A DNA stretch of 11,519 nucleotides from Planctomycetaceae bacterium (GTDB lineage: Bacteria; Planctomycetota; Planctomycetia; Pirellulales; Thermoguttaceae): positions 1-11,519 of the forward strand of contig JAIRPZ010000239.1 in NCBI GenBank assembly GCA_031256755.1. Reading direction: 5' to 3'. Shown in pieces: positions 1-5,792 of the stretch. Position 1 is the stretch's first letter, and every line of letters begins with the position of its first letter. Under the pieces are notes generated by a model. It was not told where the DNA came from, made no database searches, and was given only the letters and a program-made list of their open reading frames with translations. The position numbers were made by a program, and so were the translations under genes.

Positions 1-1427
1 GCGAAGTCGGCATATTCTTCGGTATGTCTGGCTGCGGCATTGAAAAACCGGGTGTGCGGTCCGTCCCAAATTAGCCGTACATCGTCCGTTGCCCCGTTCC
101 GCTGTTTGGCAACGATCAAATCCACTTGATTGGTTAAGTCCTTTTCGGCGGCTTTTTCCGCATCCAAACCGGCATCAAGACGGTGAACGAACATCACCAC
201 ATCGGCATCCTGCTCAATGGCACCGGACTCCCGCAGGTGCGACAGGCGGGGACGCTCATCTTTTCGTCCGGCTTCCACTTGCCGGTTTAACTGTGCCAGA
301 CACAAAATGGGAACATGGAGTTCTCTTGCCAACGTTTTTAACCGCCGGGCAATTTTGGCAACCTGTTCCTGACGCGGATCGCTATTATCTTCCGGCGAAA
401 TCAAACCGATGTAATCAATGACCAGCAGCCGCAAATCCTGCTGCCGTTTCAATTTCCGGGCAACAGCGGCAATTTCGGCAATTGTCCGGCTCGGCGTATC
501 GTCAATAAACATCGGGGCTTTTGCCAATTCATCGGCGACTTCCATAAAACGCCGCTGTTCGTCGTGGGACAACAAATTCCGCCGGATTTTGCCGCTGTCG
601 ATAGTCCCGCGGGAACAAATTAACCGCAATGCTAATTCCAATTTCCCCATTTCCAAACTGGCGAACAGAACGGCTTGCCGCTCATTGACCGCAACGTTTT
701 CGGCAATGTTCAATGCCAGTGCGGTTTTTCCCATACCGGGGCGTGCCGCCAGAATGATCAATTCGTTGGGATGCAGTCCTTCAATCAAATCGTCAAGATC
801 AACGAAGCCGGTTTTGACACCTTCGACAAAACCTTGTGCTTTGCGGTCCATAAAAGCGGCCACATCGTTCATCAAAGCGGTCATATCCGAAATTTGATTG
901 ACCGTTTGCGATTCGCAGAGTTCCGCCATCTGCACGGCCGCTTTGTTGAGGAGTTCTTTTGTGGCTGTTTCCGGTGCATACGCATCCCGGATAATTTCCG
1001 CACCGGCATGGATCAACTTCCGCAGCGTGGCTTTTTCTTTAACGATATTGGCATAATGTTCGGCGTGGGCGGTAATCGGAACCGCTTCCATCAGTTCGGC
1101 AAGAAAAGCGTGTCCGCCGACCGCTTCCAGATCGCCTGCCGCGGAAAGCCGGTTGACCAGCAGCAGCAAATCGATTTTGCTGTCTTCGATCCGCATTTTC
1201 ATCAGTTGGCTGTAAATACGGCGGTGCGGATCAAAGGAAAAGTCATCGGGATCGCGGAGGATTTGGATCACGTCATCGCAGATGTCGGGATCGTGCAGCA
1301 AGGCACCAAGGACTGCCTGTTCGGCACTGTAATCGTGCGGCGGCGGCTGACCGAGCAGGGGCAAAACCTCTGCGGAATCCGGCTGTTTTTTTACTCGTTT
1401 TGTTTTTTTTGCAGGCAGGTCGGACAT
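1..1427 (-). CDS. dnaB: Replicative DNA helicase DnaB (C-terminus cut by window edge)
   Basis: This is the hexameric replicative helicase that unwinds DNA ahead of the fork using ATP. Reading the minus strand from ATG at 1427 gives about 475 residues with no stop before the window edge. After a basic, disordered-looking N-terminus (about residues 1-25) comes the DnaB N-terminal domain, opening with DYSAEQAVLGALL. The RecA-type ATPase domain follows, with Walker A ARPGMGKT at about 228-235 and Walker B LLVIDYIGL with its Asp at about 338. Conserved C-terminal motifs follow (LAQLNRQVE, SGAIEQDAD, FNAAARHTEEYADF). Family members are about 450-480 residues, so only a few residues are missing. The linker phrase KEKATLRKLIHAG resembles planctomycete DnaB as I recall it. 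No strong ribosome-binding site precedes the start, and no in-frame upstream ATG was found nearby. It lies downstream of fliF on the same strand with a 201-base gap, so it is probably transcribed separately. Confidence 0.96.
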   Translation of the reverse strand, partial: MSDLPAKKTKRVKKQPDSAEVLPLLGQPPPHDYSAEQAVLGALLHDPDICDDVIQILRDPDDFSFDPHRRIYSQLMKMRIEDSKIDLLLLVNRLSAAGDLEAVGGHAFLAELMEAVPITAHAEHYANIVKEKATLRKLIHAGAEIIRDAYAPETATKELLNKAAVQMAELCESQTVNQISDMTALMNDVAAFMDRKAQGFVEGVKTGFVDLDDLIEGLHPNELIILAARPGMGKTALALNIAENVAVNERQAVLFASLEMGKLELALRLICSRGTIDSGKIRRNLLSHDEQRRFMEVADELAKAPMFIDDTPSRTIAEIAAVARKLKRQQDLRLLVIDYIGLISPEDNSDPRQEQVAKIARRLKTLARELHVPILCLAQLNRQVEAGRKDERPRLSHLRESGAIEQDADVVMFVHRLDAGLDAEKAAEKDLTNQVDLIVAKQRNGATDDVRLIWDGPHTRFFNAAARHTEEYADF

Positions 1428-1628
1428 GATGACCGCATTGGGTTCGGGAGCGTTTCCCTTGTATCGGCTTTCATTATGGGGATTTCGGGCAGCAGTGCAA
1501 GTATCCGGCAGCGGATATTTTTATGAACTCTCGCGCGTTATGAGCAGTCCGTTTTCATTTCCTGTTAACGTTTTAACGTTCCTTTGTCTTCGCAGCCAAT
1601 CGGTACGGGACAGGTAAATCCCGTTTTT
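1428..1628. other. Intergenic region between fliF and dnaB
   Basis: These 201 bases separate the fliF stop from the dnaB start. I see no convincing protein gene. The short plus-strand reading frame here, and a 27-codon minus-strand frame starting at 1476 and overlapping the dnaB start out of frame, look like chance. An AACGTT-TT-AACGTT direct repeat lies at about 1566-1579. No good sigma70 hexamer pair for dnaB could be placed; TTGCAC followed about 17-18 bases later by ATAATG is only a weak match. Confidence 0.5.
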
Positions 1629-1629
1629 T
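1605..1629 (+). terminator. Possible intrinsic terminator hairpin at the 3' end of fliF
   Basis: ACGGGA (1605-1610) pairs perfectly with TCCCGT (1619-1624) around an 8-base loop, followed on the plus strand by six Ts (1624-1629). The T-tract orientation would stop plus-strand transcription, but no plus-strand gene lies to its left. Read on the minus strand, the same hairpin follows the fliF stop without a U-tract. It may protect the fliF mRNA end or block antisense reading, or it may be chance. Confidence 0.35.
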
Positions 1630-3374
1630 CACGCCTTGGCTTCAACCAGAACCGCATTGCCGATCCACTGCCGGATAATGGCCGCCGCTGCTTCAGGGTT
1701 TTTGGCAATCAATTCCGCAATTTCATCCTTCAACGACCGAATATCCCCCAAACCGCCAAGCGAATTCTCAATTTCCGCCTTTTCCGCCGCCAAACGCTCT
1801 TCTTCCGCACGCCTCGCCGCTTCTTCCGCTTCCGCCTTCGCTTTAAGACGGGCATCCAACGCCTCCAGCGGCGTTTCCAATCCCTCGTAAATCACAATGT
1901 TGTCCGGCTTTTGCGGCTTACTGATCGTCCAAAGCACCACCAATCCGCTGAGTACCAAACTGTACAAACACAAGTTCTGCCAATTTTGTTTCAGAAATAA
2001 GACCACTTTTTCCCACGATGTTAATTCGGGAACTTCTTCCTGAATCCGGTCATAAACTTCCACCGCCACCAAATCCAGCGGATTCGTTTTGAGCGAACAA
2101 TACGGCTCCAAAAGTTTGGCAACGCTGTTTTTCATACTGTCGATAATCAATCCGGCTTCTGTCTGCAACTGTTCATTCGTCGGTTCAGGATCGGGTTCCC
2201 CTTTTTTCCGGTTTTTTGCTATCCACACTTTCAGAATATGGTCGCGGGGCAACTGAATCGATGTCAAAATCTTCTGCGGAATATACGGCAACTGCGTTGT
2301 CTTTGTTTCCGTACCGGGAAGAGCATTGGTTGTTTCCCGCTCATTCTTTTTTTCATCCGTCAAGTCCTTGGCACTGACATTCGGCGACGGATCTATCAAC
2401 GGACGGCTGTACTGTGCAATCTGACCCGGTCGGGCAAAACGGTCGTATCCTTCTTTATGAAATTGATAATCTAACGTGTGATCAACCAAAATCGTCGGTT
2501 TATAGTGCCGGACATCAAAGGAATCCATGCTCCGGTAATTGGTTAAAACAATCGACGTTTCGATTTTCAATCCGTCAATTTTCGGCAGATGCCGGTAAAG
2601 TTTATCTTCCCATTCCGCCTGATGCTTCAACTGATGCCGGAGATATTCGCCGTGTGCGCCTCCCTGCATTTCTCCGTTGCCGTCGTAAGCGCGGCTGTTT
2701 TTTGTATCAACAATACTGATCTCTTTCAGGTCTGTAATGCCGAAACCGGCGGCAACGATTCGGGAAACGGCGGACACCGTGTCATCGCTGATCGGTTTAT
2801 TGTCGACCGCTTCGACCGTAACAGCCACTGATCCTTTCATGTATCTTGCCCAAACGTTCCGGTTCCATTCGGGACGCTTATTGCTGATGACTGCGGCATC
2901 GGCAATGCCGTTTAACCTTTTGATGGCATCAACGCAGTCCCGTTCTTTTGCCGAGATCATTTTTATATCGACTAACTTTTGGCTTAACCATGGCGAAAGG
3001 TCTTTTGCCGTCATAAATCTTGCCAGATTGCTTTGATCAACGGCTTTCGCTTCGGCAAGAACCGCGGTGTATTCGGCTTGCCGCTTGACCGGAATTTTGA
3101 GTTGATCGCCGATCCACTGATAATCGCTGCATCCGGCGGTTTGAAGCGCATTTTCCGCCGCACGCTGTTCGTTGGGCGAAAACCGGTAGCCGTTGTAGAT
3201 TTTCATCGTGCTGCTGAGCGGATCCGCCGGTTTAATACTGCCGACGATGAGATAGCCGAGCGACACGACAAGCATCGTAAAGAGCAAGGACGCAACAATC
3301 CGGTTGCCGAGCGTCATGCTCAAATACAGGTCTTTTAACTTGGCGTAAATCTGTAACAGTTTTTCTTTCATCAT
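1629..3374 (-). CDS. fliF: Flagellar MS-ring protein FliF
   Basis: FliF oligomerises in the inner membrane to form the MS ring, the base on which the flagellar rod, export gate and FliG switch ring assemble. The 581-residue product is a typical FliF length. It has a short cytoplasmic N-terminus, a first membrane segment at about 25-45, and ring-building-motif domains (the first about 55-110, with SPNEQRAAENAL). A long periplasmic portion follows, then a second membrane segment at about 464-484. An acidic, Ala-rich helical stretch (about 502-540) leads to a C-terminal helix (about 551-574) containing ELIAKNPEAAAAIIRQWIG, the FliG-binding signature. The start is one of two adjacent ATGs (3374 or 3371). 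Neither has a Shine-Dalgarno sequence, because the upstream sequence is the 7-bp AT-rich repeat of the neighbouring insert. fliG, the usual next gene, is absent; dnaB follows instead. Confidence 0.95.
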   Translation of the reverse strand: MMKEKLLQIYAKLKDLYLSMTLGNRIVASLLFTMLVVSLGYLIVGSIKPADPLSSTMKIYNGYRFSPNEQRAAENALQTAGCSDYQWIGDQLKIPVKRQAEYTAVLAEAKAVDQSNLARFMTAKDLSPWLSQKLVDIKMISAKERDCVDAIKRLNGIADAAVISNKRPEWNRNVWARYMKGSVAVTVEAVDNKPISDDTVSAVSRIVAAGFGITDLKEISIVDTKNSRAYDGNGEMQGGAHGEYLRHQLKHQAEWEDKLYRHLPKIDGLKIETSIVLTNYRSMDSFDVRHYKPTILVDHTLDYQFHKEGYDRFARPGQIAQYSRPLIDPSPNVSAKDLTDEKKNERETTNALPGTETKTTQLPYIPQKILTSIQLPRDHILKVWIAKNRKKGEPDPEPTNEQLQTEAGLIIDSMKNSVAKLLEPYCSLKTNPLDLVAVEVYDRIQEEVPELTSWEKVVLFLKQNWQNLCLYSLVLSGLVVLWTISKPQKPDNIVIYEGLETPLEALDARLKAKAEAEEAARRAEEERLAAEKAEIENSLGGLGDIRSLKDEIAELIAKNPEAAAAIIRQWIGNAVLVEAKA

Positions 3375-3375
3375 A

Positions 3376-3403
3376 ATTGATAATTGATAATTGATAATTG
3401 ATA
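3376..3403. repeat. Left arm: 4 tandem copies of 7-bp ATTGATA
   Basis: Four perfect head-to-tail copies of ATTGATA run up to the first base before the fliF start codons. They form an imperfect inverted repeat with 3830-3857. The right end (GATAATG, 3400-3406) can also pair with CATTATC at 3427-3433. Confidence 0.9.
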
Positions 3404-3429
3404 ATGATTCCGTTTGACTGCCGTTTCAT

Positions 3430-3450
3430 TATCCGCTATCCGCTATCTTA
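3430..3450. repeat. Degenerate 7-bp repeat just downstream of the four-helix-bundle gene
   Basis: Plus-strand TATCCGC, TATCCGC, TATCTTA shows the same 7-bp period and the TATC core seen in the right arm (TATCCAT, TATCAAT). It lies directly after the stop codon of the four-helix-bundle gene, so a copy in right-arm orientation sits inside the left boundary. Confidence 0.6.
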
Positions 3451-3452
3451 TG

Positions 3453-3812
3453 TTAAGGAACTTTATCTTTCGTTGTTTTGACAATGGAATGAAGTATTCT
3501 GATGATTTCGGTACAATCATTATGAATACTATCCCCCTGTTCAGAAGTTAAATATTCTGTTCGCGTAAGCAGTTTGATCCAGTACACCGTTTCTGCGGCT
3601 TCTTTCAAAGCAATACTCATTTTTGACACAAAATCTTTTCGGGATTGACCTTGCAATGCTTCATAAACATTGGCACCGATACTTGTACCGGATCGCAAGA
3701 ATTGTTTTGACAGTACGTATTCTTTACGACCGGTACAAAGAAACCGGTATAGTTTCACAATCCGTACGGCAAAATCAAAACTTTTTTCTGCGATGATGTT
3801 CTTTTGTTTCAT
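3453..3812 (-). CDS. Four-helix-bundle protein of the 23S rRNA intervening-sequence family
   Basis: The 119-residue product has the size and pattern of the four-helix-bundle family first known from open reading frames inside 23S rRNA intervening sequences. It is also related in fold to the Avd accessory protein of diversity-generating retroelements. Family features seen: an opening FDFAVRIVKLYRFL helix, FLRSGTSIGANVYEA at about 41-55, SRKDFVSKMSIALKEAAET at about 58-76, and a final helix IIRILHSIVKTTK. The family's biochemical role is not settled; nucleic-acid binding is suggested for Avd relatives. It is on the same strand as the flagellar genes, between fliE and fliF, and flanked by 7-bp repeat arms. 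No clear ribosome-binding site precedes ATG 3812. It is not a known flagellar component, so I read it as a passenger. Confidence 0.85.
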   Translation of the reverse strand: MKQKNIIAEKSFDFAVRIVKLYRFLCTGRKEYVLSKQFLRSGTSIGANVYEALQGQSRKDFVSKMSIALKEAAETVYWIKLLTRTEYLTSEQGDSIHNDCTEIIRILHSIVKTTKDKVP

Positions 3813-3829
3813 CTTATTTTATCTTTAAT

Positions 3830-3857
3830 TATCAATTTTCCATTATCCATTATCAAT
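3830..3857. repeat. Right arm: 4 degenerate 7-bp units, inverted relative to the left arm
   Basis: Units TATCAAT, TTTCCAT, TATCCAT and TATCAAT lie between the four-helix-bundle start and the fliE stop. Their reverse complement matches the left arm at 25 of 28 bases, and both arms are exactly 4 x 7 bases. Confidence 0.85.
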
Positions 3858-3861
3858 TTTA

Positions 3862-4227
3862 CTAAACTCTCATATTTTGGATTTCCTGATATGCCGCAAC
3901 GAGTTTATTCCGTATCTGCATCATCATTTTGAAAGCAATATCGGCCTTTTGGACAGCCGTCAAGACTTCCGCCATGCCGATTTCTCCGCCGCACATTAAC
4001 TTTTCAACCGCCGTGTCGGCACGCTGTTGAAGCATATTGACTTCACCGACTCCGCCGAGAACCAAATCTTTGAACGAAGTCCGTTTGATTTCCTGCGCCG
4101 TCATCGGTTTGTCGGGATCATCCATTTTGTATCCCAACTTGCCCATTCCCTGCCGGTGTTCAAGTTCGCCGATCTTATGCTGGGGACTCGTGCCGATCCC
4201 GCCGTAAATTCCGCTGATCCCGTCCAT
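3862..4227 (-). CDS. fliE: Flagellar hook-basal body protein FliE
   Basis: FliE is the small adaptor that links the MS ring and export gate to the proximal rod. The 121-residue product has the usual length. Its diagnostic C-terminal half includes SFKDLVLGGVGEVN at about 51-64, then ADTAVEKLMCGGEIGMAEVLTAVQKADIAFKMM-type helices, and ends in RNKLVAAYQEIQNMRV, the classic FliE tail. The N-terminal 40 residues are Gly-rich and variable, as is normal. The ATG overlaps the flgC stop by one base (TAATG), which implies translational coupling; no strong ribosome-binding site is seen. In most genomes fliF would follow directly, but here a four-helix-bundle insert intervenes. Confidence 0.93.
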   Translation of the reverse strand: MDGISGIYGGIGTSPQHKIGELEHRQGMGKLGYKMDDPDKPMTAQEIKRTSFKDLVLGGVGEVNMLQQRADTAVEKLMCGGEIGMAEVLTAVQKADIAFKMMMQIRNKLVAAYQEIQNMRV

Positions 4228-4634
4228 TAGGTAATAATCCGCAACGTTTGATTAGCCATTGATTTTGTAATATCCATTGCACCGAGATTCGCCTCGTATG
4301 AACGCCCCGATTCAATCGCATCGGTAAATTCCGTTGTCAGATTAAGCCGCGGCAGGTTGAGAAAACCCTGTTCATCGGCATCGGGATGGAACGGCATATA
4401 TTTGCGTTCCGGCGGCAGTTCGTCGCGGGCGATTTCCCGGACAAACACGCCGGCAGAACCGTTCGGTCCGATGGTATTGTCCTCCTGAAACTTCACATGC
4501 CGCGGATCATACGGTTTGAGTTCGCCGTTTTCATTCCGCGTCGTTGTAATGTTCGCCAAATTACTGGCAATCGCAGTCATGCGGATACGCTGAGCGATCA
4601 ATCCGCTGGTGCTGACATCCATGATTTTAAGCAT
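4227..4634 (-). CDS. flgC: Flagellar proximal rod protein FlgC
   Basis: FlgC is a proximal rod subunit that connects the MS ring to the distal rod and is exported by the flagellar type III apparatus. The product is 135 residues, the normal size. The N-terminal rod signature SGLIAQRIRMTAIASNLAN (about 10-28) and the C-terminal signature YEANLGAMDITKSMANQTL (about 113-131) are both present and pair as the coiled coil typical of rod and hook proteins. A strong Shine-Dalgarno AAGGAGGG lies 4 bases before the ATG and settles the start. It is the first gene of the minus-strand flagellar set: flgB, the usual partner upstream, is absent, and a divergent CheX-like gene is there instead. Confidence 0.95.
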   Translation of the reverse strand: MLKIMDVSTSGLIAQRIRMTAIASNLANITTTRNENGELKPYDPRHVKFQEDNTIGPNGSAGVFVREIARDELPPERKYMPFHPDADEQGFLNLPRLNLTTEFTDAIESGRSYEANLGAMDITKSMANQTLRIIT

Positions 4635-4824
4635 AATCCCTCCTTGCCGGCTTGCCGGTTATGATCCGCTTGTGAACGGAGAGTAATGTTTTACGCCGGC
4701 GGCGGCAAGAGCGGAATTCTGCCCGGACACCGGCAGAAAGACGGAAAAAGTCTCCCGCTTGTTTTTTTCCGTTGTTTGCAGTAGGATAATACTATTGTTC
4801 CTTTCTCAGCGCAGGTTTAATCGT
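4635..4824. other. Divergent intergenic region between flgC and cheX-like gene
   Basis: This 190-base region must hold the start signals for both the flgC operon and the cheX-like gene. On the flgC side are the Shine-Dalgarno AAGGAGGG (4638-4645) and, directly upstream, two tandem copies of CCGGCAAG (minus strand, 4643-4658). For the plus strand, GATAAT at 4785-4790 is a possible -10, but no good -35 lies at the right distance. No convincing flagellar sigma28 or sigma54 site was found by eye. Confidence 0.5.
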
Positions 4825-5673
4825 ATGCTGCCCAAAAATTGCGGCAAATTGCTCTACAATGCGGTTCGGGAAACCCTCGAAACGATGGCGTTTGCGGATG
4901 TTGTTCCTTGTTCTATTAAGGTTGCCGGTGAAGAGTTTGCCAATGACGATGATTTTACGGTTGCCGGGCCGCCGCTTGACAATGCGGATCAGCCGATCAT
5001 GCTTGGACCGGCGGATGCTTGGGGAACCGCTGCGTCTGTCATTTCCGCCGATGCCGGTGCCAGTTGGGGAGACAGCCCGGAACCGTCTGCCGCACCGGTT
5101 GTTGCGGATGACGATTGGGGAATCGCCGTCCCAAGCGGAGGTGAAACCGGCGATGATGCCGCATGGGGAAAGAGTGCCGCCGCAGCAAACGCATCGGAAT
5201 CCGCCGCCGATCCATGGGGGGAGGGAAATCTTGTGGACGCGTGTGTGTCCAGCAAAAACAAATCTAAAGAAGCGGATTTTGACAACATGGTTGCGGCGCA
5301 GCAGGATTGGTGCTGGTCGTGTATGAAAGTCAATTCGCCGGACGTTCATTCGGTTTGGTTCATTGTATCCCAAAGTTTGGCACGTTCTCTGATGCAAAAT
5401 ATGTATGCCGGAGAAGAAACCAACCTCGACACGCCCGTGGTACGCGATTTGGTTGCCGAGTTAACGAATGTTCTGGGAGGTCGTCTAATGCTTCTGCTGG
5501 AAAATCTGGGCGGGAAATTCACCCTGACAGTTCCCGACATTGGTTTCGGAATGCCGGAAATTCCTGAGCAATACGCGCTGCGGAGCATTGTTTGCAAAAT
5601 CGTGGTTGATGGCGAACATCCGGTGAAGGTCGCTTTGTGTTTCAACCAAGACGGCATGCAGACGGCAAACTAA
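4825..5673 (+). CDS. cheX: CheX/CheC-like chemotaxis phosphatase with WG-repeat insert
   Basis: Proteins of this family remove phosphate from CheY-P to reset the flagellar switch. The 282-residue product opens with a CheX-like helix (VRETLETMAFADVV, about 14-27). The C-terminal half carries the family core VRDLVAELTNVLGGRLMLLLE at about 207-226, including the catalytic-type Glu212-x-x-Asn215 pair, then LTVPDIGFG before the closing strands. Only one ExxN motif is visible, as in CheX; CheC has two. Between about 45 and 150 lies an acidic, Ala/Gly/Pro-rich, probably disordered insert with five Trp-Gly motifs. This makes the protein longer than a usual CheX (about 150-160 residues). ATG 4825 was preferred to an upstream TTG at 4759 because it fits the domain start. 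It sits between flgC (divergent) and a sensor kinase, in keeping with a motility role. CheX rather than another CheC-type protein is likely, not certain. Confidence 0.72.
   Translation: MLPKNCGKLLYNAVRETLETMAFADVVPCSIKVAGEEFANDDDFTVAGPPLDNADQPIMLGPADAWGTAASVISADAGASWGDSPEPSAAPVVADDDWGIAVPSGGETGDDAAWGKSAAAANASESAADPWGEGNLVDACVSSKNKSKEADFDNMVAAQQDWCWSCMKVNSPDVHSVWFIVSQSLARSLMQNMYAGEETNLDTPVVRDLVAELTNVLGGRLMLLLENLGGKFTLTVPDIGFGMPEIPEQYALRSIVCKIVVDGEHPVKVALCFNQDGMQTAN
5020..5220 (+). repeat. Five evenly spaced Trp-Gly motifs inside the CheX-like protein
   Basis: Trp-Gly pairs occur at residues 66, 81, 98, 114 and 131 of the CheX-like protein, 15-17 residues apart. Each is preceded by an acidic or small residue (DAWG, ASWG, DDWG, AAWG, DPWG). 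The surroundings are acidic and Ala/Ser/Pro-rich. The DNA between the motifs has diverged, so this is an old protein-level repeat rather than a recent tandem duplication. Confidence 0.75.
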
Positions 5674-5711
5674 CACATTTCCAAACTTCCGGCGGCTTTA
5701 TACGCGGCGGC

Positions 5712-5733
5712 AGGCAGACATTGACATCTGCCT
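5712..5733 (+). promoter_or_regulatory. Inverted repeat around the -35 box of the kinase promoter
   Basis: AGGCAGA (5712-5718) and TCTGCCT (5727-5733) form a perfect 7-bp stem whose 8-base loop (5719-5726) contains the TTGACA -35 box. It could be a repressor or activator operator for the kinase gene. It could also be the terminator of the upstream cheX-like gene, since loosely T-rich sequence follows. The two roles are not exclusive. Confidence 0.5.
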
Positions 5734-5749
5734 TGCTCTTTGTTAAAAT
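5721..5749 (+). promoter_or_regulatory. Sigma70-type promoter for the hybrid histidine kinase
   Basis: A perfect -35 TTGACA (5721-5726) is followed after exactly 17 bases by TAAAAT (5744-5749), a 5-of-6 match to the -10 consensus. Transcription would begin near 5756, about 35 bases before ATG 5793. This placement argues against the longer reading frame that begins at 5637. Confidence 0.7.
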
Positions 5750-5792
5750 AGACAAGACACAAAACCCTCTCATTCTTTCACACTTTGTTGAA

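Larger units (their letters stand above)
3375..3861. mobile_element. Putative four-helix-bundle (IVS-type) insertion between fliE and fliF
   Basis: This segment between the fliE stop and the fliF start holds one small gene of the 23S rRNA intervening-sequence family, framed by AT-rich arms in inverted orientation. The left arm (3376-3403) is four exact copies of ATTGATA. The right arm (3830-3857), reverse-complemented, is four units of the same 7-bp period (ATTGATA, ATGGATA, ATGGAAA, ATTGATA), matching the left arm at 25 of 28 positions. Flagellar gene sets usually carry fliE and fliF next to each other, so the segment looks inserted. No transposase is present. Its exact ends, any target duplication and its mobility are inference. 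Confidence 0.5.

Noticed and set aside
1426..1617. Plus-strand 63-codon frame in the fliF-dnaB gap
   Set aside because: No ribosome-binding site, low-complexity product and no domain features; it probably reads through regulatory sequence of dnaB.
3232..3429. Minus-strand 65-codon frame over the fliF start
   Set aside because: Its N-terminal half is only translation of the 7-bp repeats and the rest overlaps fliF in another frame; fliF is clearly the real gene.
3376..3857. Short repeated units suggesting a CRISPR array
   Set aside because: Units are 7 bases long, directly abutting and without spacers, and form two inverted arms; no cas genes are present.
4759..4824. TTG start giving 22 extra residues on the CheX-like protein
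   Set aside because: The extra residues do not match the family, and a possible -10 (GATAAT at 4785) lies inside this stretch; ATG 4825 fits the domain start.
5637..5792. Longer N-terminus for the histidine kinase starting at 5637
   Set aside because: It would overlap the cheX-like gene end, run through a strong promoter, and add a polar stretch that is not part of any kinase domain; ATG 5793 just precedes the membrane anchor.
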